Shown here: in pieces, positions 1 to 7,285 of the stretch
How positions within the stretch are numbered: the first letter of the stretch is position 1
How the letters are laid out: the number at the start of each line of letters is the position of its first letter
NCBI GenBank assembly: GCA_036274895.1
Contig: DASUEU010000067.1
Coordinates: forward strand, 6,039-70,038
Direction: 5' to 3'
DNA length: 64,000 nucleotides
Source: CALMKX01 sp036274895
GTDB lineage: Bacteria > Acidobacteriota > Thermoanaerobaculia > Multivoradales > SZUA-115
Notes under the pieces: generated by a model
Database searches by the model: none
Told to the model about the DNA's origin: nothing
Seen by the model: the letters and a program-made list of their open reading frames with translations, nothing else
Position numbers and translations under genes: made by a program

Positions 1-180
1 GGTCTCGACCAGGGTCAGGGGCAGGTTGACGGTGATCCGGGCTCGCTCACCGGTCTGCTCGTGGACCTTGACGTGGAGCCAGAGGTTGGGGTCGGCGGCC
101 TGGGCGGTGAAGGGGAGGACGAAGGAAACGGCGAGGGCGGCGAGGGCCGCCAGCCGGAAGCTGCGGGGTGTCTGTCTCAT
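1..180 (-). CDS. Secreted hypothetical protein, N-terminal 60 residues only
   Basis: The gene runs off the left edge. The visible N-terminus is a clear Sec signal peptide: basic n-region (MRQTPRSFR), hydrophobic core rich in Ala, Leu and Val, and a likely cleavage site after FTAQA. The mature start reads ADPNLWLHVKVHE. An AGGAGAG Shine-Dalgarno sits 8 to 10 bases before the ATG, which supports this start. I do not recognise the family; the short LWLHVKV strand followed by a polar stretch and VNLPLTLVE looks like a small beta-rich exported domain. It lies downstream of the peptidase gene on the same strand, with about 90 bases between them. Confidence 0.7.
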   Translation of the reverse strand, partial: MRQTPRSFRLAALAALAVSFVLPFTAQAADPNLWLHVKVHEQTGERARITVNLPLTLVET

Positions 181-268
181 CGGGCTCTCCTTGCTGGGCT
201 TACCGACCTCATTGGCCGGCGTTACCAACTAGACGACGGAGCCCCCGAAGAGGTTTCACTCCTTCTCG

Positions 269-2080
269 TCAGGAGGTGAACGTCGCCTCGAGCTCGGCGA
301 TCATCTCGGCGATGACCTCGAAGCCCAGGCGCCAGAAGGCCGGGTCGGAGAGGTCCACGCCGGCTTCCTGCAGGATCTCGGTGGGGCGGGCGCTGCCGCC
401 GCGGGAGAGCAGGCGCAGGTAGGTCGGCTTGAAGGACTCTCCTTCCTCCTGGTAGCGCCGGTAGAGGGCGAGCACCAGCAGCTGCCCGAAGCTGTAGGCG
501 TAACAATAGAAGGGGGTGTGGAAGAGGTGGGGGATGGAGAGCCACTCCGCCTCGAACTCCCCGGGCAACTCGACCGAGTCGCCGAACTGGTCCTGGAGGT
601 TGGCGAAGTAGAGGCGGTTCAGATCCTCCCAGGACGCCCCCTCGAGCACCGCCCGGTGGGCCTCGATCTCGAAGCAGACGAAGTAGGCCTGGCGCAGCAC
701 CGCGGCGAAGATGCTGTCGATGGTGGAGGAGAGGAGGTAGCGCTTGGTTGCCACGTCCTCCTCCTCAGCCAGCAGATGCTCGGTGATCAGCATCTCGGCG
801 AACACCGAGGCCGTCTCCGCCAGGGGCAGCGAGGCCCGCTGGCCGTGCAGGTTGTGGCCGGCCGCCAGCATGCTGTGCACGGCGTGGCCCAGCTCGTGGG
901 CGAGGGTGGTGACGTCGCGCAGGCGACCGGTGTAGTTGGTCAGCACCCAGGGAGTCAGCTTGGGCGTCACCGTGGCGCAGAAGGCGCCCGTGCGTTTGCC
1001 CCGGCGCAGTTCGCTGTCGATGTGCCGCTCGTCGAAGACCCGCCGGGCGTGGTGAGAGAAGAGAGGGTGGAAGCGCTCGAACACATCGAGCACCATGCGT
1101 ACGCCCGGGTCGTAGGGGATCTCCCGGTCGCGTCCGGAGATCGGGGCGTAGACGTCGTAGCGGGCGAGCTTGGGCAGGCCGAGCCAGCGGGCCTTCAAGC
1201 GGAAGAAGCGGTGGAACAGGGCCGCGTGGTCCCGGCAGACCCCGAGCAGGGTCTCCACCGCCTCGTCCGGGACGTCATTGCCGAAGTTGCGGGCGCCGAT
1301 CGGCGAGCTGAAGCCACGCAGGCCCACTTGCTCGTTGGTCCAATCGCGTACCCGGTGGGCGTAGATCTGGGCCAGGGCCGGCGCCTCTCGCTGGTAGGCG
1401 CCGAGCAGCTCTCGGTAGGCTGCGGCCCGCAACCCGGCATCCTCGGCGTAGACGTAGCCCATCAGCTCATCGCGGTTGAGCCGCTCGGTGCCGCGGGGGG
1501 TCTCGAACACGAACTCCATGCGGTTGGTCAGCATGGTGTAGAGGGTGATCAGCCCCTCCATGCCGTCGGTGTCCTTGAGGATGATGATCTGCTCGGACTT
1601 TTCGTCCAACATGTGCGCCCGGCGGCGGCGCAGCTCGGCGAGGAAGAAGTGCTGGTCGGGCTCGAGGGCCGGGTCGGGCTCGAGGGCCGCGGCCTCCTCG
1701 TCACTCAAGGACTGCCACCAGACCTCGAAGAAGAGCAGGCGGTTGCGGGCGTTCATCACCGCCTGTTGGACCTTGCCCTGATCGGAGAGGGCGGCGGCCG
1801 ACTGGGTATCGGCCGAGAAGCGCAGCAAGGCGAAGGACTCGACCACGGCCAGGCGTTCCCACACCGCGTCGAGCTCCCGGGTCAGCTCGAGCAGTCGGCA
1901 CCCGCCGAGGCTGGGCGACAGCTCAGCACGATGCGCCTCGAACGCCGCCACGGCCCGGTCGAGGGCGGCCAGCTGGTCGGCGAGCGGGTCCTCGGCGCTC
2001 GGGCTCACCAGCTCGGTGAGGTCCCAGCGGGAAGTCTCGAAGAGCGCGGGCTCGTCGACGAGGGCGGCGCGGGTGCTCAT
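269..2080 (-). CDS. M3 family oligoendopeptidase (PepF-like)
   Basis: Zinc metallopeptidase of the thimet/oligoendopeptidase F family, expected to cut short peptides in the cytoplasm. The 603-residue length fits PepF. The catalytic motif HELGH lies at about residues 395-399 in the context TLAHELGHAVHSM, and the third ligand Glu is expected in the downstream ETASVFAEML segment, which is present. The open frame extends 43 codons further upstream. I chose the ATG at 2080 (MSTRAALVDEPAL) because GGAG lies 9 bases before it and the upstream extension is proline-rich and unlike the family. It is divergent from the mbtH gene. Confidence 0.92.
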   Translation of the reverse strand: MSTRAALVDEPALFETSRWDLTELVSPSAEDPLADQLAALDRAVAAFEAHRAELSPSLGGCRLLELTRELDAVWERLAVVESFALLRFSADTQSAAALSDQGKVQQAVMNARNRLLFFEVWWQSLSDEEAAALEPDPALEPDQHFFLAELRRRRAHMLDEKSEQIIILKDTDGMEGLITLYTMLTNRMEFVFETPRGTERLNRDELMGYVYAEDAGLRAAAYRELLGAYQREAPALAQIYAHRVRDWTNEQVGLRGFSSPIGARNFGNDVPDEAVETLLGVCRDHAALFHRFFRLKARWLGLPKLARYDVYAPISGRDREIPYDPGVRMVLDVFERFHPLFSHHARRVFDERHIDSELRRGKRTGAFCATVTPKLTPWVLTNYTGRLRDVTTLAHELGHAVHSMLAAGHNLHGQRASLPLAETASVFAEMLITEHLLAEEEDVATKRYLLSSTIDSIFAAVLRQAYFVCFEIEAHRAVLEGASWEDLNRLYFANLQDQFGDSVELPGEFEAEWLSIPHLFHTPFYCYAYSFGQLLVLALYRRYQEEGESFKPTYLRLLSRGGSARPTEILQEAGVDLSDPAFWRLGFEVIAEMIAELEATFTS

Positions 2081-2283
2081 GCAGGGGGACTCCTTAGATT
2101 GCTCGGCCGGCAGTGCCCGTGGCCGATCCGTTGGGGGGCTGGGCGGCGGCGATTCTATCTCCTCAAACCAGTCGAGCGGGGGCGTTGCCTGTCCCGCAAT
2201 CGGGAGCATGCGGCATCTAGAGGAGGTGCGCCAACCGCCCCGCGTGCGGGGACCGGACGAGGCTCATCGACGGAGGCCCAATC

Positions 2284-2532
2284 ATGGCATGGGATGAAGA
2301 AGAAGACACTACGATCTACAAGGTTGTCATCAACCACGAAGAGCAGTACTCGATCTGGCCGGCCGACCGGGAGAACCCCCTGGGCTGGAACGACGTCGGC
2401 AAGAGCGGCCCCAAGAAGGAGTGTCTGGACTACATCGAGGAGGTGTGGACGGACATGCGTCCTCTCTCGCTGCGCAAGAAGATGGAGGAGATGGAGCGTC
2501 AGCGGGCGGCCGAGGGCGGCACCGCCCACTAA
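2284..2532 (+). CDS. MbtH-like protein, orphan
   Basis: MbtH-like proteins are 60-80 residue chaperone-like partners that bind and activate adenylation domains of non-ribosomal peptide synthetases. This 82-residue protein shows the family core: [10 protein letters not shown] near the start, then PLGW, then [20 protein letters not shown] charged tail ([15 protein letters not shown]) follows. GGAGG lies 7 bases before the ATG. No NRPS, adenylation or siderophore gene is visible within the window, so it is an orphan here. The next gene starts 72 bases downstream in the same direction and is probably co-transcribed. Confidence 0.88.
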   Translation: MAWDEEEDTTIYKVVINHEEQYSIWPADRENPLGWNDVGKSGPKKECLDYIEEVWTDMRPLSLRKKMEEMERQRAAEGGTAH

Positions 2533-2604
2533 CCACGTGTCCGGGGCACCCGGGCCGTCTCGACCGCGGCCGGCCACCGGTCCCGGCGGAGAAGGAGACT
2601 CGTC

Positions 2605-2895
2605 ATGCGGCCTTACAGCAAGGCTTACTACCTGAAGCAGCTGCGTGCTTTTCCGGGCTGGGCGGAGATCGAGCGCCCGGATTCGGCCGAGCTCACGGAC
2701 GACAGCATCGTCTACCTGCAGGACAACTTCACCGTCGTGCTCTCCCCGTTCGAGGAGGAGGACTTCCTCTTCAAGAACGTCACCGACGAGTGGAAGGCGT
2801 TCTGCGAGAAGGAGCTCTCGTTCGCCATCCCGGACGACCTCAAGTTCATGTACGAGGACGAGACCGTCGTCGAGGCGACCAGCTCCGCCTCCTGA
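2605..2895 (+). CDS. Small acidic protein following mbtH, unknown function
   Basis: A 96-residue acidic protein with no signal peptide and no membrane segment. The N-terminus (MRPYSKAYYLKQLRAFPGW) is basic and aromatic; the rest is rich in Asp and Glu with two hydrophobic strands (DSIVYLQDNFTVVLSPF and DFLFKNVTDEWKAF). A GGAGAAGGAG Shine-Dalgarno precedes the ATG. The tight spacing to the MbtH-like gene suggests they act together, perhaps as a two-gene unit. I do not recognise the family and assign no function. Confidence 0.7.
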   Translation: MRPYSKAYYLKQLRAFPGWAEIERPDSAELTDDSIVYLQDNFTVVLSPFEEEDFLFKNVTDEWKAFCEKELSFAIPDDLKFMYEDETVVEATSSAS

Positions 2896-2923
2896 GTTGC
2901 GGCCTGGCCGGCGCGGGGGCCTG

Positions 2924-2960
2924 CCCCCCCTCGGATACAATCCCGGTTTCCGAGGGGGGG
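2924..2960 (+). promoter_or_regulatory. Hairpin covering the Shine-Dalgarno of the molybdoenzyme gene
   Basis: CCCCCCCTCGG (2924-2934) and CCGAGGGGGGG (2950-2960) are perfect 11-base arms around a 15-base loop. The right arm is also the only purine-rich Shine-Dalgarno for the ATG at 2964, so folding would hide it. A TACAAT box lies in the loop (2936-2941), which could be a -10 element. The hairpin could act as a terminator for the mbtH unit, but no T-run follows, so translational control is equally possible. Confidence 0.5.
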
Positions 2961-2963
2961 AGC

Positions 2964-4154
2964 ATGAGCGATCTGACGCGTCGGGACCTGATCAAGGCAG
3001 GAGCCGCCCTCGCCGGCGGTTGGGCGGCCGGCCCCTGGGCCGCCTTGGCGAGTGGGGCGCCCGGCATCCTCGAACCTCCCCTCAAGGGCAAGCTGGTGGG
3101 CACGGTTCCCTTCCTCGGGGAGCCTGCGATCCCCTTCGGCGAGACCACCGGCGCCGGTCTCTCCGGCCGCCGGGCCTTCGACCTCGGCACCCTCACTGCC
3201 GAGAGGCTGGTCCCTCCCAGCGACCGGCACTTCATCCACACCCTCTTCCCCGCCCGCCTGGACCCCCGGCGCTACTGGCAGATCACCTTCCGTGGCCACG
3301 GTTTTCCGGCGGCCGAGGTTCCGTTGAAGGATCTGCTGCCCCTCGCCGAGCCCATGGGCGTGCACCTCGCCGAATGCGTGGACAACGGCCGCGAGCACGG
3401 CTGGGGGCTGATCAGCGCGGCGGAGTGGAAGGGCATCCCGTTCCGCAAGATCTTCGAGCGCATCGGCCGGCCGCCGGAGGACGGCTGGGTCCTGGTCAGC
3501 GGCAACGACCTCCACCTCTCGACCCGGCCGGACCTGGGGGCCGGAGCCAGCTGGCTGTTCAGCCCAGCCGAGCTCGAGGCCGCCGGGGCCTTTCTGGCCA
3601 CCGAGATGAACGGTCAACCCCTCGCCGAGGACCTCGGCTATCCGGTGCGCCTGGTGGTGCCCGGCTGGTACGCCTGCGCCTGGATCAAGTGGGTCGAGAC
3701 CATCGTCTATCTCCCGAAGTGGGCCGAGGTCACCGCCCACATGCGCGAGTTCACGGCCCAGACCTTCCAGAACGGTGTGCCCCGGCGGGCCGAGAGGTAC
3801 TACCCGCCGCGCATCGAGCCGGCGGCCCTGCCGGTGCGGGTGGAGCGCTGGCGCTCGCGGGAAGGCTTCACCTTCCGGATCGTGGGTGTCGCCTGGGGCG
3901 GTGCCCGCCCGCCCCGCTCCCTCGAGATCCGCTTCGACCCCGAGGGAGAGTTCGAGCCGGTCTCCCACTTCGTGGCACCTGCCAACACCGCGACCTGGAC
4001 CCTGTGGAGCCACCTCTGGCGGCCGGCCGAGGCCGGCGCCTACACCCTGGACCTGCAGGTGGATGGCTCGCGGATGCGCTCGCGCCGCCTGTCCTTGGGT
4101 GTCTACACCCGCCAGGTCCAGATCGACCGCCCGAACCCTGCGAGCTCCCCATGA
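2964..4154 (+). CDS. Tat-exported sulfite-oxidase-fold molybdopterin enzyme
   Basis: Periplasmic oxidoreductase of the sulfite oxidase / MsrP-like molybdopterin superfamily, 396 residues. The N-terminus has a twin-arginine signal (TRRDLIKAGAALAGG). The segment LAECVDNGREHGWGL carries the Cys expected to bind molybdenum, followed by the WKGIPFRKIFERIG stretch typical of the fold. WYACAWIKWVETIVYL matches the conserved G-x-x-x-x-KW-core. The C-terminal 110 residues form an Ig-like dimerisation domain (EGFTFRIVGVAWGG onwards). The substrate is unknown. The stop overlaps the next gene's start as ATGA, so the two are translationally coupled. Confidence 0.85.
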   Translation: MSDLTRRDLIKAGAALAGGWAAGPWAALASGAPGILEPPLKGKLVGTVPFLGEPAIPFGETTGAGLSGRRAFDLGTLTAERLVPPSDRHFIHTLFPARLDPRRYWQITFRGHGFPAAEVPLKDLLPLAEPMGVHLAECVDNGREHGWGLISAAEWKGIPFRKIFERIGRPPEDGWVLVSGNDLHLSTRPDLGAGASWLFSPAELEAAGAFLATEMNGQPLAEDLGYPVRLVVPGWYACAWIKWVETIVYLPKWAEVTAHMREFTAQTFQNGVPRRAERYYPPRIEPAALPVRVERWRSREGFTFRIVGVAWGGARPPRSLEIRFDPEGEFEPVSHFVAPANTATWTLWSHLWRPAEAGAYTLDLQVDGSRMRSRRLSLGVYTRQVQIDRPNPASSP

Positions 4155-5311
4155 GACGAGCCCTGCTCTTCGCTGCCGCCTTCGTCCCCGTTCTCCTCGT
4201 CGCCGCACAGGCTCCGGCCCCGCAGGCTCCCTCCGCGCCGCCTCCGGTGGTGCCGGCGCCGCCGCCGGACGAGGGGGCGACACTCAGCTTCGAGGAGTTC
4301 GAGCCCCGCAACACCCTGGTGGTGCCCGCTCACCCCGTGACCCGAGCCAAGTACCCCTTCATCGACGTGCACAGCCACCAGCGCGGCACCACCATGACCG
4401 CCGAGGAGGCGGCGCAGCTGGTGGCGGACATGGACGCCCTCAACATGGCGGTGATGGTGAACCTCTCCGGCGGCGTGGGGGAGGACGTGGCCAAGACCGT
4501 GGCCAACATGAAGGGGCGCTATCCGAGCCGGTTCGTGGTTTTCGCCAACGTGCGCTTCGAGGGGATCGACGAGCCGGGCTGGGGGGAGCGGGCGGCGGCT
4601 CAGCTCGAGAGGGACGTGCGCGAGGGGGGCGCCCAGGGCTTGAAGATCTTCAAGAACCTGGGGATGTTCGTCAAGGACGCGAGCGGCAAGATGGTGCCGG
4701 CGGACGACCCGCGGATCGACCCGGTCTGGGCCAAATGCGCCGAGCTGCGCATCCCGGTGTTGATCCACACCGGCGAGCCGAGCCCCTTCTTCGAACCCTG
4801 GGACCGCTTCAACGAGCGCTGGCTGGAGCTCAAGCAGTTCCCCAACCGGCGCCGGCCGCCGGAGGTGTTCGGCACCTTCGAGGAGGTGATGGGCGCCCAG
4901 CACCGCCTGTTCCGCAAGCACCCGAGAACCCAGTTCATCAACGCCCACCTGGGCTGGCTGGGCAACGACCTCGCCCGCCTCGGCCGGCTGCTCGACGAGC
5001 TGCCCAACGTGACCACCGAGATCGGCGCCGTGCTCGCCGAGCTGGGCCGCCAGCCGCGGGCCGCGCGGGCCTTTCTGATCCGCTACCAGGACCGGGTGAT
5101 GTTCGGCAAGGACGCCTGGGCCCCCACCGAGTACCACACCTACTTCCGCGTCCTCGAGACCGCGGACGAGTACTTCGACTACTACCGCCGCCGCCACGCC
5201 CACTGGCAGATGTACGGCCTCGACCTGCCCGACGAGGTGCTGCGGAAGCTCTACTACCAGAACGCCTTGCGGGTGATTCCGGGGATCGAGCGAGGTTTGT
5301 TTCCGCTCTGA
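4151..5311 (+). CDS. Secreted amidohydrolase (Amidohydro_2 family)
   Basis: Metal-dependent hydrolase with a TIM-barrel fold, 386 residues, exported by a Sec signal peptide (MRRALLFAAAFVPVLLVAAQ) followed by a Pro/Ala linker. FIDVHSHQRG gives the HxH metal pair at the start of the barrel; LIHTGEP and FINAHLGWLG supply later His ligands; MFGKDAWAP carries the conserved late Asp. This order matches the ACMSD/gamma-resorcylate decarboxylase-like amidohydrolase 2 group. Substrate unknown. Coupled to the upstream molybdoenzyme, which suggests a shared periplasmic process. Confidence 0.82.
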   Translation: MRRALLFAAAFVPVLLVAAQAPAPQAPSAPPPVVPAPPPDEGATLSFEEFEPRNTLVVPAHPVTRAKYPFIDVHSHQRGTTMTAEEAAQLVADMDALNMAVMVNLSGGVGEDVAKTVANMKGRYPSRFVVFANVRFEGIDEPGWGERAAAQLERDVREGGAQGLKIFKNLGMFVKDASGKMVPADDPRIDPVWAKCAELRIPVLIHTGEPSPFFEPWDRFNERWLELKQFPNRRRPPEVFGTFEEVMGAQHRLFRKHPRTQFINAHLGWLGNDLARLGRLLDELPNVTTEIGAVLAELGRQPRAARAFLIRYQDRVMFGKDAWAPTEYHTYFRVLETADEYFDYYRRRHAHWQMYGLDLPDEVLRKLYYQNALRVIPGIERGLFPL

Positions 5312-5318
5312 CGCCGCG

Positions 5319-5367
5319 CTGTCATCCCGACCGGAGCCTGCGCAGCAGGCGAAACGAGGGATGACAG
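5319..5367. repeat. REP-like palindrome
   Basis: CTGTCATCCC (5319-5328) and GGGATGACAG (5358-5367) form perfect 10-base outer arms; inside lies GCCTGC-GCA-GCAGGC, a second perfect stem. The outer GTCATCCCGA / GGGATGAC pattern resembles extragenic palindromes common in GC-rich genomes. It sits just after the amidohydrolase stop and could also end its transcript, though no T-run follows. Confidence 0.7.
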
Positions 5368-5418
5368 CGGGGGCGCTGAGAATCGCGCAGTGGGGAGGGC
5401 AGGCTCGGGGGCCTGCCT

Positions 5419-5616
5419 CTACTCCGGAACCTCCAGCTCCTGGGCCGGCACCCAGACTTCTTTGCCGTCCTTCAAAACTGCCATAGGGAGTCCCTCGCGT
5501 TTGTGTTCCAGGACTGCCTGGCGCGTGGCCTTGCGAAGGGCCTCGTCGATCAGAGTTCCTTCGAGGAAGATCTCTTTGATGCTTTTCTTGGGCTGGCCTG
5601 TTTTCTCGTTAGCCAT
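5419..5616 (-). CDS. Small antitoxin-like protein paired with zeta toxin
   Basis: A 65-residue protein starting MANEKTGQPKKSIKEI and ending in an acidic PAQELEVPE tail. It has a basic N-terminus, a central amphipathic helix (LIDEALRKATRQAVLEHKREG) and a beta pair (LPMAVLKDGKEVWVPAQ). The start overlaps the 3' end of the zeta-toxin gene by 8 bases, which implies translational coupling. Size and position suggest an antitoxin, but it does not look like the epsilon antitoxin of the classic zeta system. The open frame extends further upstream inside the toxin gene; that part is an overlap shadow. Confidence 0.65.
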   Translation of the reverse strand: MANEKTGQPKKSIKEIFLEGTLIDEALRKATRQAVLEHKREGLPMAVLKDGKEVWVPAQELEVPE

Positions 5617-6196
5617 AGGTCCGTTCCAGCTGAAGCCATCGTTCTCGATCCGTGCATTCGTCGAGTACTGCCCCTTGGCCTTTCGCGACGAAAACCGGCG
5701 ACTGCGAGCTGGAATTGTCGTAGAAGCGCCAGGTCGAGGCCATCGCCCGGTAGGGGCCGAAGAAGTTCCGCAACCCGGCATTGTAACGCCGCCGGATCGT
5801 CGCCGCGGGGATCCCATGTCCGCCTCGGCGGACTCGATCGCTGACCCGTCGGATCGCCAACTCGACGGTCGGCAGCCAGAGGAAGAGGATGTGAATCTCA
5901 TAGCCGGTTGATTTCAGCTCCGTCAGCCACCGGGCATACGCCCGTCCCGCCAGGGTGGTCTCGAAGGCGAAGGTGGCGCGGCGGGAAGCCAGCTCGTGGA
6001 GCCGCGTGAGCATCACCTTGCCCGCCGTCAAGGCCACGCCCTCCGGGTCGAAGGCGGACAGCCCCTGTGCGATGACGTCGGCGTTGACCAGCTCGGTGAC
6101 GCCCAGGGCTTCGCGCACCAGCGCCGGCCCGGCGGTGGACTTTCCGGCGCCGTTCGGGCCAGCCAAGGCGATCACGGAGGGAGCCGAGGAGGTCAT
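5609..6196 (-). CDS. Zeta-toxin-like P-loop kinase
   Basis: A 195-residue P-loop kinase. The N-terminus reads SVIALAGPNGAGKST (Walker A), followed by LVNADVIAQGLSAFDP and the FETTLAGRAYARWL segment typical of zeta-toxin-like proteins. Classic zeta toxins phosphorylate UDP-N-acetylglucosamine and block cell-wall synthesis; the substrate here is unproven. I chose the ATG at 6196 because GGAGG lies 6 bases upstream; the frame extends 15 codons further. It overlaps the DinB gene upstream by 4 bases and the antitoxin-like gene downstream by 8 bases, forming one operon. Confidence 0.82.
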   Translation of the reverse strand: MTSSAPSVIALAGPNGAGKSTAGPALVREALGVTELVNADVIAQGLSAFDPEGVALTAGKVMLTRLHELASRRATFAFETTLAGRAYARWLTELKSTGYEIHILFLWLPTVELAIRRVSDRVRRGGHGIPAATIRRRYNAGLRNFFGPYRAMASTWRFYDNSSSQSPVFVAKGQGAVLDECTDRERWLQLERTYG

Positions 6197-6720
6197 TCGC
6201 GCCTCCCCGGCCCCACCCAACCTTCCGGGGCCTCGGGCCACCGCTCGTCGGGGCGGGCGGGTTCGGGTTGGTCGGGGCCGAGGCGGTCGGGGCGGATCTC
6301 CGCGAAGATGAAGTTCTCGGGCGGCACGGGGGAGCCGGCCAGGCGGCGCAGCAGGGCGAGCTGGCCGGCGTGGGTCATGGCGTCTGCGAAGGGGCCCTGG
6401 AGCATGCGCTCGGCGGTCATCGGGTCGAGGAAGGGCGTGCCGGCCTCGAGGTGGCGGGCGAGGTCCGCGACCATCTCGTGGAAGCGGGCGGTCTCCGCGT
6501 CGAGCGTGGGCAGTGGCTCGGGCCAGTAGCTACCGCCAAGGAAGGAGGTGCGGGCGTAGCCCAGCACGCTGGTCATGTGGCAGACCAACCAGGCCGGTGT
6601 GCGCACCTGGTTGCCGGCCTCGAAGGAGCCGAAGTCGGCCGGCGCGTCGCGCAGGGCTTTCTGGGTGCGGTAGGCCAGGGCGGCCAGGAAGTGGCGGAGG
6701 AGTTGTCGGGACTCGTTCAT
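6193..6720 (-). CDS. DinB-like four-helix-bundle protein
   Basis: A 175-residue protein of the DinB/YfiT-like superfamily, whose members are often metal-dependent thiol transferases or of unknown function. Features seen: LLRHFLAALAYRTQKAL (helix 1), a His-containing WLVCHMTSVLGYAR helix, and MTHAGQLALLRRLAG with the His expected at the third metal position. The C-terminus is proline-rich and extends past the bundle. I chose the ATG at 6720 (MNESRQ) with GAGG upstream. Its ATGA overlap with the zeta-toxin gene makes it first in the operon. Confidence 0.8.
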   Translation of the reverse strand: MNESRQLLRHFLAALAYRTQKALRDAPADFGSFEAGNQVRTPAWLVCHMTSVLGYARTSFLGGSYWPEPLPTLDAETARFHEMVADLARHLEAGTPFLDPMTAERMLQGPFADAMTHAGQLALLRRLAGSPVPPENFIFAEIRPDRLGPDQPEPARPDERWPEAPEGWVGPGRRE

Positions 6721-6963
6721 GGACGTGAGCCTCGTCGACTGACGCAACGATTCAAACCACTCGTTTCAGGGCCTGAAGGCTGACCTGTCTGGATCCAGCC
6801 CAGGAGATTCGACGTAAGACCTGTAAAGACAGATAGTTACACGCACCATCAATGCATGGTGATGTGACAGAATCTGCTTCCACTCGCTACATTCCGAGCC
6901 CTCTCGATTCCCTCGCGCTCCCGAGATTCGGAGGCGAGGACCCGCAAACACTCTCACGGAGGG
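6721..6963. other. Intergenic region before the integrase remnant
   Basis: No gene is supported here. The only structure I see is a small palindrome (CACCAT-CAATGC-ATGGTG, about 6845-6862). Base composition is less GC-rich than the neighbours, consistent with a mobile-element scar. It also holds whatever promoter drives the DinB operon; no clear -35/-10 pair stands out. Confidence 0.4.
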
Positions 6964-7285
6964 GATCACGCAGGCCAAGATTACCAAGCGACGGGTGGAT
7001 AGCGTCGTGGCCGAGGAGAAGGAGCTGTCCGTCTGTGATACCGAACTGGAAGGCTTCGACCTTCGCGTCCAACCTTCCGGCCACAAGTCCCACGCGATCC
7101 AGTGCCGCAGGGCCCACGGCCGCACTCGCCGGCTGGCGATCGGCAAGGTGGTCGTCCCACTTCAGCCGAGCCAGGGACCGGATCCGCCAGCAAGCCGGCC
7201 TGCCAGCACTTCGCCTCCACGACCTGCGCCGCGGCTTCGCCAGATCACCTCGGTGCCACCGCGCTCGGCCTCTCCACGCCTCCGC
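6964..7285 (+). pseudogene. Tyrosine integrase remnant (both ends joined, middle lost)
   Basis: Reading plus-strand frames shows two pieces of a phage-type integrase. The first (about 6964-7160) reads ITKRRVDSVV, then DTELEGFDLRVQPSGHKSH, then RTRRLAIG, which is the N-terminal arm-type DNA-binding domain. The second (about 7180-7240) reads RIRQQAGLPALRLHDLRRGFA, which is the catalytic HxxR region. Only a few codons separate them, so the core-binding domain and most of the catalytic domain are deleted. The catalytic Tyr is absent. A possible continuation (HLGATALGLST) lies in another frame inside the end of the RND pump gene. Confidence 0.72.

Noticed and set aside
518..2635. Long plus-strand open frame of 705 codons over the peptidase gene
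   Set aside because: It is the antisense of the M3 peptidase; its composition is Gly/Glu/Leu-rich shadow sequence and it has no domain. High GC makes such frames common.
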